From: Cyanidium caldarium
Taxonomy: Eukaryota > Rhodophyta > Bangiophyceae > Cyanidiales > Cyanidiaceae
Length of the DNA: 64,000 nucleotides
Assembly (NCBI GenBank): GCA_026184775.1
Contig: JANCYW010000013.1
Coordinates: 231,001-295,000, forward strand
Reading direction: 5' to 3'
Made by a program: the position numbers and the translations under genes. Below the pieces are notes generated by a model. The model saw nothing but the letters and a program-made list of their open reading frames with translations, was not told the origin of the DNA and made no database searches. Shown here in pieces: positions 10,049 through 17,951 of this stretch. The stretch's first letter is position 1, and each line of letters begins with the position of its first letter.

Positions 10049-10363
10049 GCCGTCGTCGAGCACCTTCGGACACCAATGCTCGCCTCGTCTACCACAGTAG
10101 CACCGCCTGTCGCCCCCTCCCACACCTTCCGTCGGCGCTCATGACCCCGTCGTCGTGCAACCGTGCAAACTGTCGAGCAGCGTACGACAAGGTTGTCCCG
10201 CGCCGTCGTCCAGCGGACGATGACGAAAACGCGGCCCGGTCGAGCCGGTGCCGGGCAGCGGTGCAGCGTGAGAGCGGCTTCAAGGGGTTGTGCAGCGCAT
10301 CGAGATCCGGAATGAGGGGATAAGGAGGCGTCTACTCTAGTGGGGACATCGGTTGGTGGTAGC
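10049..10363. promoter_or_regulatory. Shared upstream region of the SANT corepressor and sirtuin genes
   Basis: A 315-base divergent intergenic region with no gene. It must carry the promoters of both flanking genes. No TATA box or repeat is evident by eye. Confidence 0.45.
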
Positions 10364-11623
10364 ATGGCAGCTTTAAGGGACCGAGCGGACAGGTCGGGCC
10401 CGTTGGCCGCGAAACCGAGCCCGCCGTTGCCGCTCGGCACCGAAGAGGATAACACGACCAACAGCCGCCGGCTGTCCTTCTCGGCACCGTCGATGGCCAT
10501 CGTCAGGGAGGAGACCAGGACTGTTAGGCGAGCGAGCCGCGGCGGGTCTCCGAGTCCTGCTCACGATCACGTGGGGCACTCGTCGGCAAGTCGGCCGGAA
10601 CGCTCGACGCCTCCCGCGACGCCAGCCGAGTCCCCGTCGCCACGACGAACGTGGAGTTGGTCGCAGTTGTGGCAGAGTGTCGTCGAGATAACGCGTGGCG
10701 CTCGTCGCAACCAGAACGCCTCGGAGCGCATCGACGCGCTGGAGGATGTCGCCCGTCTGTTGCCGCAGCCGGGCAACCGTGGGCGGGTGCTGGTGCTGGC
10801 CGGGGCCGGCATATCCACCGCGGCGGGCATACCGGACTTTCGCTCGCCCGGCACCGGGTTGTACGCCAACTTTCGTCGGTACGGCGCCGCGAGTCCGATG
10901 GCGCTGTTTGATATCGAGCACTTTCGGCGACATCCGGCGCCGTTCTTTCAACTGATGCACGACATGTTGGCCGAGACCGGCGGCGTGTTGCGGCCGACGC
11001 CGGCGCACCTGTTCGTGCGGCTGCTGTACGAAAAGGGTCTGTTGTTGCCTTGTTATACGCAGAATGTGGACGGGCTGGAGCGTATGGCGGGCGTGCCGGA
11101 CAAGCTGTTGGTGGAGGCGCACGGCACTTTTCACCGGGCGCACTGCGCGGAACGCCACTGCCGCGCATCGTACGATGCGGCGCGCTTGTTGCAGGCGTTG
11201 CAAGTGGGTGGCGCGATGCAGTCGCCGCCGCGCTGTGAGCGGTGCAGGCGCGGCCTGGTGAAGCCGGCCATCGTCTTCTTCGGCGAACCGCTGCCGCATC
11301 GATTCCGCGAGACGCTGCGGGCGGATGTGCGCGCCGCGAGTTTGTGTATCGTCATGGGCACGTCGCTGACAGTGGCGCCGGTGATGTACATCCCCGACAT
11401 GGTGCGCCGCGACGTACCGCGCGTGTTGTTGAACCGCACACCGGCCGGCCGCATCGGGGCGCGCCGACGCGATGGCGTGCTGCTGGGCGACGTGCAGCAT
11501 TCCGTGCAACGCTTGGCGGAGCTGTGCGGATGGGAGGCGGATTTGGGAAAGCTGCAGCGGCGGTACGGTGCCGGGCGCTCGGCGCTTCCTGACGGGGACG
11601 CTGTTTACGGTGAGGCGCGATGA
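10364..11623 (+). CDS. Class I sirtuin, NAD+-dependent protein deacylase
   Basis: A 419-residue SIR2-family enzyme that removes acyl groups from lysines using NAD+. The first ~140 residues are low-complexity. The catalytic core starts about residue 143 with GAGISTAAGIPDFRSPGTGL at 147, followed by CYTQNVDGLER, the catalytic histidine in EAHGTF at about 252, and a zinc module with C-x4-C (HCAERHC) and CERC. IVFFGEPLP and GTSLTVAPV complete the class I signature shared with Sir2, Hst1-2 and SIRT1-3. The ATG at 10364 is the first in frame; upstream codons use GTG only. The gene is head-to-head with the SANT corepressor and converges on the glycosyltransferase-like gene 100 bases away. Nuclear location is inferred from context. 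Confidence 0.92.
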   Translation: MAALRDRADRSGPLAAKPSPPLPLGTEEDNTTNSRRLSFSAPSMAIVREETRTVRRASRGGSPSPAHDHVGHSSASRPERSTPPATPAESPSPRRTWSWSQLWQSVVEITRGARRNQNASERIDALEDVARLLPQPGNRGRVLVLAGAGISTAAGIPDFRSPGTGLYANFRRYGAASPMALFDIEHFRRHPAPFFQLMHDMLAETGGVLRPTPAHLFVRLLYEKGLLLPCYTQNVDGLERMAGVPDKLLVEAHGTFHRAHCAERHCRASYDAARLLQALQVGGAMQSPPRCERCRRGLVKPAIVFFGEPLPHRFRETLRADVRAASLCIVMGTSLTVAPVMYIPDMVRRDVPRVLLNRTPAGRIGARRRDGVLLGDVQHSVQRLAELCGWEADLGKLQRRYGAGRSALPDGDAVYGEAR

Positions 11624-11723
11624 GAAGCCGGCGTCTGGTGGCCGGTATTCTCCGGGTGCCTCTCATTTTCCGCTACACTATGTGAATGCGGCTGGGACGG
11701 GAACACATCAGATGGGGTGCCGT

Positions 11724-13565
11724 CTAACCGGCGATCCCACTCTCCTGGTCGATCAGCGCCTGCAGGGCGGGCAACTGCTGTCGCGCCAGGATGCCATCGT
11801 CGCGGTACTGCACAAAGGCCATGCGGTGGAGGTCGTGCTCACCCAGTTGGGCGGGCGGGATGGCAAACGCGTCGAGCACCTCAGACCGTTTCAGGTCGTC
11901 CACCACGGTGAGGCGTATGGCGCCGCGTTGCATGGAACCGATGGTGATGCGGCGTCCGAGCGCGTCGGCGGGGAGAATAACCTCAAAAGGACCGCCTTGG
12001 GCGGATCCGTGGCTGTGGCACGACGACAGCCACAACAGCGCGTTGAGGCCGACATGATCCACTGCGAACAGGTTCAGGTGGGCGCGCAGCTCGCCGGCTC
12101 GAAAGATCATGTACGGTGTCATGATGGAGACGCTGTGAAAGTGCATCGCGGCGGCGTAGCGGTTGATCCACTGCAGGCCGCTGTTGTGGCTGCCGAGCGG
12201 GCCGCGCACGCCCTCGTTGAGGAAGAAGAACGTTCTGTATTGCAGCGCGCGCTGGTTGAGGCGCAGCACGGTCCAGCCGTGCATGCACAGCTCGCTGAGC
12301 ATTTCGCGCTGGTGCAGCTGCACCTGCACGTTGGGCAGGGCGTCGACTCCGGCGCGTTTGATCATATCGACGACGTCGGCGTCGTACACGTTGAACAAAA
12401 AGTCCACCTGGTCGGAGGCGTTCACATGCTTCAGAAAGTGCCCGATGTTGTTGCGTTCGGCCGGCGACTGGGGCCTCCTCCAGTTCGCCACCACCAGCTT
12501 CTTGGTGCCGATCCGCTGCGGACACTCGGTGAGCGTCCGCGGCGGATGGATGTTCTCCTCCATGAGAAAGTGGTTGTGGAGCGGTGGCTCGCCGAGGTCC
12601 TCCTCGCCGTGCCGATCCATCCAGTTGGAGTAGATGAGGGTGTGCAGGTAGCTCTGCTGCCACTGCGTCTTCACGAACAACACCTCGTACGGATGCAGGT
12701 CGATGCCGTCCACGGCATTATGTCGGCTGGCGTGCGCGTGGCGGTTGCAGTTGGGTATCGCGGGCTCGGCGCCGAACGGCTTGTAGTACTTGCTCATCAG
12801 GGTGTCCACCTCCAGGCCGGCCTTGATCAGCGCTGCGCTGAGGCCGTACTCGCCGTTCACCACCACGGTGTACTTGTCGCCCACCGGATGGAACACGCCG
12901 GCGTTGCGGGCTATGCGCACGGCGTCGCGAGTGAGCGCGTAGGCGTAGCCCTCGATGCGTGGTCCCGATTCGATGGTCTCCAGCGGCGGCAGACACACCA
13001 GCGCCGCGCCGGCGCCACCCACCTTGCCCACCAGCAGCGCCTCGAACGCGTCCGTCCATCGTCGGCGCCGCATGAACTTGGGCACGAAAGGACCGCGCGC
13101 CGAAGAGTTGATGAAGAACAAGTAATGGAATTGACTCAGGGTGCCGTTCTCCTCCAGCCGGGAGAGCAGGTGGCCGTGAGCGCCGAAGTCGTACCCAAAG
13201 TTTTCCCGGTACAGGATGCGCTCCGGAGGTATCACCTCTGGCGACAGACCTTGGCATGGCGCGCAGCGGTCGCCGTTCACCACCACATAGAATACCGTGT
13301 CCGGTGAGTGATACACGCCGTGCCTCAGAAAAAACTCCAAATTGCGCACATCGTGCGGCGTCCGCTCGGTGTACGCGTATGACACCAGCCGCAGTATCGG
13401 CGGTACTGGATCGGGTGCGACGATCTCGGGCGCGACCACCGCGGACCGATCTGGCCGAATGACCTTCCACGCCACATATGCCGCCAACAGCGTCACCACG
13501 AACGCCGCGATGGCGATTCGCTGCAACACCCTGCCCGTCGGTTTAATGAGCTTGCGGCCGGCCAT
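11724..13565 (-). CDS. Two-domain glycosyltransferase-like type II membrane protein, copy 1
   Basis: A 613-residue protein with a short basic tail and one hydrophobic anchor at about residues 17-33, the layout of a Golgi/ER type II enzyme. The lumenal half 1 has VRNLEFFLRHGVY, a VVVNG strand, NFGYDFGAHG, INSSARGPF and a GEYGLS stretch; this resembles families distantly related to rhamnan-synthesis F-type transferases. The second half repeats the pattern (NVQVQLHQRE, YRTFFFLNEGVRGPLG, FAVDHVG) but lacks the GYDFGAHG motif. Residues encoded at 12523-12806 are almost identical to the neighbouring paralogue although the rest is only about half identical. Substrate is unknown, and the glycosyltransferase label is an inference from motifs. 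Confidence 0.6.
   Translation of the reverse strand: MAGRKLIKPTGRVLQRIAIAAFVVTLLAAYVAWKVIRPDRSAVVAPEIVAPDPVPPILRLVSYAYTERTPHDVRNLEFFLRHGVYHSPDTVFYVVVNGDRCAPCQGLSPEVIPPERILYRENFGYDFGAHGHLLSRLEENGTLSQFHYLFFINSSARGPFVPKFMRRRRWTDAFEALLVGKVGGAGAALVCLPPLETIESGPRIEGYAYALTRDAVRIARNAGVFHPVGDKYTVVVNGEYGLSAALIKAGLEVDTLMSKYYKPFGAEPAIPNCNRHAHASRHNAVDGIDLHPYEVLFVKTQWQQSYLHTLIYSNWMDRHGEEDLGEPPLHNHFLMEENIHPPRTLTECPQRIGTKKLVVANWRRPQSPAERNNIGHFLKHVNASDQVDFLFNVYDADVVDMIKRAGVDALPNVQVQLHQREMLSELCMHGWTVLRLNQRALQYRTFFFLNEGVRGPLGSHNSGLQWINRYAAAMHFHSVSIMTPYMIFRAGELRAHLNLFAVDHVGLNALLWLSSCHSHGSAQGGPFEVILPADALGRRITIGSMQRGAIRLTVVDDLKRSEVLDAFAIPPAQLGEHDLHRMAFVQYRDDGILARQQLPALQALIDQESGIAG
12523..12806. repeat. Near-identical 284-bp tract shared with 14760-15043 (copy 1)
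   Basis: This segment inside the first glycosyltransferase-like gene matches 14760-15043 in the second at 283 of 284 positions; the one difference is at 12575. Identity drops sharply on both sides. Confidence 0.93.
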
Positions 13566-13930
13566 GCCTCAGTGAACCGCGACAGACGTTGTGCGCGGTG
13601 AGGAGGAACGACACCGAGATGCCCGACATCGACAGCGCCGATTGGCGCCAATTTTGCCTTGCGATCGAAGCGACGTTGTGGAGCAACAATGTTGTGGGCC
13701 GAATTTCTCGGCTGGGAGAAATCGCTCGCGGTGCGTGCGACCGTTTACACGTGTGTATGGGGGGAGGCGGAAAAATGCCGATGCAGACTCCTCGGTGCGA
13801 TCAGCGGGTTCTATCTATAGCGTTTCTCGGAGATGGTGGGAGAGGCGCCATGTCCGTTTTCTACTATTCGCTGCAGGATCGGGTCTGTCACTTCGGAGAC
13901 TGCACGCCTTGTGTCCGGCACCTGTCCTCT
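13566..13930. other. Intergenic region between the tandem glycosyltransferase-like genes
   Basis: About 365 bases, somewhat richer in A and T than the flanking genes. It should hold the 3' end of copy 2 and the promoter of copy 1, both on the minus strand. No convincing gene or repeat is seen. Confidence 0.4.
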
Positions 13931-15808
13931 TCAGGCGCGCATCTCGCGCTGCTGATTGGCCTCCTCCATGAGCGCCATAACATCCGCCTCGACAGTGGCG
14001 CTGGGCATGTGGTCGGCGGCCAGTTCGACAAACGCCATCGACAGCAGGTTCGCGCGCCCCAGGTGCTGCGCAGGATCCGCCGTCAGGAACGCCTGCACCG
14101 CCGGCATCCGCAGGGCGTTCGCGTCCGCCATCCGCGGCGCATGTTGCTCCATGGAGGAGAGCGCCACGGCGCGCGATAGCGCCCGCGTGGCTATGGCTTC
14201 AGGTGGTGGTGGCTCGCCGGGCTCGCGCGTGCCGCAGGTCGATGCCCAGAGCAAAAAGTGGACGCCCACATGGTCCACCGCGAAGCAGTGCTCGCTCAGC
14301 CGCAGCGCTGTCACCGACTGGGACGCATCGCCGAGGCGGCCGCGCAGTGACCCGCTCAACAGCGACAGCTGCCGTCGTTGCATCTCGTCGCCGTAGCGGT
14401 CCACCCACTGCAGGCCGCTGTTGATGCCGCCGAGCGGTCCGCGCGCCCGTTCGGTCAGAAACACGATGGTGCTGTACTGAAGCGCGCGGCTGTTGAGGCG
14501 CAACACCGTCCACCCGTGCATGCACAGTGGCGGCGGCATCGACCGCGCGTGAAACAGCACCTGAACGTTCGGCAATCGCCACACGCCCGAGTGCGTCACC
14601 ATCTGCATCACCTCGTTGTCGTGCACGTTGAGCACCACATCCACGTGGCCGGTCGGGTGCAAGTGTCCCAAAAAGTGCTGGATGTTGGCGCGCTCCGCCT
14701 CTGATGCCGGCCGCCGCCAGTCCACCACCACCAGCCGCTTGGTGCCGATCCGCCACGGGCACTCGGTGAGCGTCCGCGGCGGATGGATGTTCTCCTCCAT
14801 GAGAAAGTGGTGGTGGAGCGGTGGCTCGCCGAGGTCCTCCTCGCCGTGCCGATCCATCCAGTTGGAGTAGATGAGGGTGTGCAGGTAGCTCTGCTGCCAC
14901 TGCGTCTTCACGAACAACACCTCGTACGGATGCAGGTCGATGCCGTCCACGGCATTATGTCGGCTGGCGTGCGCGTGGCGGTTGCAGTTGGGTATCGCGG
15001 GCTCGGCGCCGAACGGCTTGTAGTACTTGCTCATCAGGGTGTCGATCTGCATGCCCGCGTCTAACAGCGCCTTGCTGAGACCGTACTCACCGTGGACGAT
15101 GGCGCCGAACTTGCCGCCGCGATTGCGAAACACGCCCGCCCGTCGGGCGACTTGAACGGCCTCCTGGGTGAGGGCTACCGCGTAGCCCTCCAGCCGCGGC
15201 CCGGGGCCGCCGCGATCCTCCCGCGGCAAGCACACCAGCGAGGAGGCCACGCCGCCTACGCGGTCTGTCAGCAGCGTTTCGAACACTTCCGTCCACCGCC
15301 GATCCCGCCAGTATCGCGGCACGAATGGCCCGCGCACCGACGAGTTGATGAGGAACAGGTAGCGGTATCGCGACAGCTGGCCCGTCCGCTCCAGCCGCTC
15401 CACCAGAAAGCCGTGCGCGCCAAAGTCGTAACCAGTGTTCGTCCGATAGAAGATGCGCTCCGGCGGTAATATTTCCGGCGAGATGCTGTCGCACGGAGTG
15501 CAGCGCTCGCCGTTGACCACCAGGTAAAAGTGGACGTCGGATGCGTTGTACAGACCGTGCCGCAGGAAAAACTCCAGGTTGCGCACATCGTGCGCTGTCC
15601 GCTCCGTGTACGCATACGAAACTGCGCGCAAGGTCGGTACCGCAGAAGTGGGATCCAAAATGGCCGGCGGCAACAGCACCGGTTTACCGGACCGCCGATA
15701 CAGCACCAGCACGCTGGCGAGCGTGGCCAGCGCCGCCGCCAGCATCGCCCAAACCAGCGCTCGCCGCATGCGCTGCTCTCTAGAACGACCAGGCTGGCGC
15801 CGCAGCAT
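13931..15808 (-). CDS. Two-domain glycosyltransferase-like type II membrane protein, copy 2
   Basis: A 625-residue tandem paralogue of copy 1. A basic N-terminus precedes a hydrophobic anchor at about residues 15-37. The first domain shows VRNLEFFLRHGLY, LVVNGERC, NTGYDFGAHG and LINSSVRGPFVP; the second shows NVQVLFHARS, LTERARGPLGG and FAVDHVG. The same GYDFGAHG motif is lost from the second domain, so only one site is likely active. The 284 bases at 14760-15043 match copy 1 with a single mismatch. Its upstream region is shared with the divergent gene at 16467. Family assignment is by motif only; acceptor and donor are unknown. Confidence 0.6.
   Translation of the reverse strand: MLRRQPGRSREQRMRRALVWAMLAAALATLASVLVLYRRSGKPVLLPPAILDPTSAVPTLRAVSYAYTERTAHDVRNLEFFLRHGLYNASDVHFYLVVNGERCTPCDSISPEILPPERIFYRTNTGYDFGAHGFLVERLERTGQLSRYRYLFLINSSVRGPFVPRYWRDRRWTEVFETLLTDRVGGVASSLVCLPREDRGGPGPRLEGYAVALTQEAVQVARRAGVFRNRGGKFGAIVHGEYGLSKALLDAGMQIDTLMSKYYKPFGAEPAIPNCNRHAHASRHNAVDGIDLHPYEVLFVKTQWQQSYLHTLIYSNWMDRHGEEDLGEPPLHHHFLMEENIHPPRTLTECPWRIGTKRLVVVDWRRPASEAERANIQHFLGHLHPTGHVDVVLNVHDNEVMQMVTHSGVWRLPNVQVLFHARSMPPPLCMHGWTVLRLNSRALQYSTIVFLTERARGPLGGINSGLQWVDRYGDEMQRRQLSLLSGSLRGRLGDASQSVTALRLSEHCFAVDHVGVHFLLWASTCGTREPGEPPPPEAIATRALSRAVALSSMEQHAPRMADANALRMPAVQAFLTADPAQHLGRANLLSMAFVELAADHMPSATVEADVMALMEEANQQREMRA
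14760..15043. repeat. Near-identical 284-bp tract shared with 12523-12806 (copy 2)
   Basis: The partner of the tract in the neighbouring paralogue, same orientation. See the finding on gene conversion. Confidence 0.93.
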
Positions 15809-16466
15809 GGAATGGCGCAGGTTGGAAGGGATGACCGGGCGTCAGACTTCAAAACCGCGCGGCACCCACGCGAACCCGAAACGCGTGGGAGTGGTCGTCT
15901 CTCCCTCTGCCCGTGTGTGTGGGGGTGCTCGCCTGCCCGCTGCCCGATTCGATGTTCGACTTGCCGCGCGATCGGCCCCCCGGCGGGTGCCCATCGCCGA
16001 GGACACGGTCGGGGCACAGCGCACACCGGATGGCGGCGCGTGCCGCCGAGTGAGAACCGGAGGATATAGAGGACGGAACGTGTCTGGCGAGGGAGGTATG
16101 TAGTGACGTAGAGAGAGGGAGAGAGGAGAGCGGGATTGAGTCGTTCAGGCGGAGGACGCGAAAGTGCTGGCAAGCGACGCGTCCCTTCCCATCGGTAGGT
16201 CCGATCATTGCGGTGGATACAGAGCACCCACCCTACCACGACTCGTCACGTTGGTCGTCGCCTGAGACCTGCGCCCGTTCCCCCGTCTCCGGGTGCAGCT
16301 CTCGCTGTCCATCGCGCCGCCGACGGTCTTCTCAGGCAGGCCGATTCGACGCGCGCATCGGTTTCGGTGCCGGATATTGCGGCGCCTCGGTTGTACGGCG
16401 ACGGGTCACGGGCGCTCTGAATGCCGCTTTCCGCACGTTGGGGCGAGCACCTACACTGGACATCTC
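15809..16466. promoter_or_regulatory. Divergent upstream region with a purine-rich stretch
   Basis: A 658-base region between the starts of the minus-strand glycosyltransferase-like gene and the plus-strand gene at 16467. It includes a G/A-rich stretch at about 16108-16140 (repeated GAGAG). No gene is supported: frames here are short or lack an ATG. Promoter content is presumed. Confidence 0.35.
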
Positions 16467-17774
16467 ATGGCGCAGATGAATGCGGTGCGGTGCGAGGCAC
16501 TTTTGGGCGGGAAAGGGGACGGTGGTGCAGCGCCGTGCGCTGCGCCGGCTCGCGACTGGAGCTGGCTGGGCGCGACGCTGGTGGCCATTCTATTCGCCAC
16601 GCTGTACACGTTGGAGCGTCTGCGCACGTACGTGTTGCGCACGCGTTTGCGGCGGCAGCTGCAGTTGCCGGTGCGATGGGGTGCGGTGGGGGCGGGGAAG
16701 GGGTGCGGCGCGGGGTGGGACCGGGCCATCGCTGCAGGCGGAGGTGCCTGGGCCGGCAAGCGTCTGGCGTTGGACGCACCGTCGGGGATGCGGCGCCGTT
16801 CCCGTCCGAGTCGCGCATCGACCGCGGCCTCTTCATCGGACGTAACGCGCGTGCCGGTTACCGTGGCCATTGGCAGCGAAGAGGATGGATCGGCGGCTGA
16901 CCGACCCACCTCGGGAGCCAGCCCCGACAGCGAGGCCACCCGCGAGGTGGACGTGGCGGAACCGGCGACCTCCACGACGGCGCACGTCCACGAGCGGAAG
17001 CCGTCACCGAGTCGTATGTCGGAGGAACCGCCGAGCCAGCCTGAGCGACCGTTGTGGGAGGCGCTGGAGCGCGAACGGGCGCGGCGACGTATAGCTGAGC
17101 GCCGCTCCGGCCGCCTCTACGAAGAGTGGTTGCAGTACCTGGCGGAACTGTCGGGCAGTGATCTGGCGCGCGAGCTGGCTATGGAGCGCCTGCAGTACGG
17201 TCGCGCGCGCAGCGGGTCCGCCGCGGCCGCTGCCGCCGCCGGGTCAACCACGAGTGAGACGGCAAGCACAAGGGAGGGGGGAGACGGATCGCCCGAGGCC
17301 GCCTCGGAAATGTCGCTATTGCGTGATGTGGACGCCATTCGCCAACGTCAGGCGACGCGGGCACGTAAGCGGTTTAGCGGCCGGGCGCGAGCGGCGCCCG
17401 AAGATGCCGCATCGACAGCGCCGATATCGGCCGAGCCGCACCCGCCGGAGGTCGACTCTCCGAGCCGAGTCGGTCTCGGCCGCGGCATCGCAGTGCAGGA
17501 GGGCGACGGCACGCACACGCCGGTGCGATGGTCCGGCATGTCGTCGTCGTCGTCCCTGTCGAGCGGCACGCCGTCGCCCACCCGAGACCCGCTCAACACC
17601 TCCCTATCGACCGGCCGGGCGTCGGCGGACCGTTGGCGGACGGGCGCGGCGAGCGTGGCGCTGGCGTGGGATCGGTTGTATCACGGCAGTGCCGACCTGT
17701 CGGGCGTGTATCCGCGGCAATGGGAAGAGTGCACGGCGTCGCAAACGTCAACGGGAAAGCGTGCATACCCGTGA
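16467..17774 (+). CDS. Unknown membrane-anchored protein, Ser/Arg-rich
   Basis: A 435-residue protein that I do not recognise. A single hydrophobic segment at about residues 32-48 (WLGATLVAILFATLY) follows a short N-terminus and is followed by a basic stretch, suggesting an anchored protein with the long tail on the positive, cytosolic side. The tail is Ser/Ala/Arg-rich and likely disordered, with a helical charged block near 195-240 (LWEALERERARRRIAERRSG, then EEWLQYLAEL). The C-terminus WDRLYHGSADLSGVYPRQWE is more ordered and may be a docking motif. The ATG at 16467 is the first in frame. The gene converges with the exchanger gene 177 bases away. Confidence 0.55.
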   Translation: MAQMNAVRCEALLGGKGDGGAAPCAAPARDWSWLGATLVAILFATLYTLERLRTYVLRTRLRRQLQLPVRWGAVGAGKGCGAGWDRAIAAGGGAWAGKRLALDAPSGMRRRSRPSRASTAASSSDVTRVPVTVAIGSEEDGSAADRPTSGASPDSEATREVDVAEPATSTTAHVHERKPSPSRMSEEPPSQPERPLWEALERERARRRIAERRSGRLYEEWLQYLAELSGSDLARELAMERLQYGRARSGSAAAAAAAGSTTSETASTREGGDGSPEAASEMSLLRDVDAIRQRQATRARKRFSGRARAAPEDAASTAPISAEPHPPEVDSPSRVGLGRGIAVQEGDGTHTPVRWSGMSSSSSLSSGTPSPTRDPLNTSLSTGRASADRWRTGAASVALAWDRLYHGSADLSGVYPRQWEECTASQTSTGKRAYP

Positions 17775-17951
17775 GAGGATCCGATGGATCGCTGCGCCCG
17801 ATCCGATGAGAGCGGCACTTGTCAGAGAGGCCAAAGCGGATGATCCGTTCACCCGAACGTGTGCACATGTTGTGGAGCGAATGCTGTCCCGAGTGTAACG
17901 TTGAATTCTTCGTTGTACCGTCTTCATCCTGCATTCTTTACACCTCCCCGG

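Noticed and set aside
11472-13307. A 611-codon plus-strand frame over the glycosyltransferase-like gene
   Set aside because: Antisense shadow without motifs. The minus strand has paired motifs, a membrane anchor and a paralogue.
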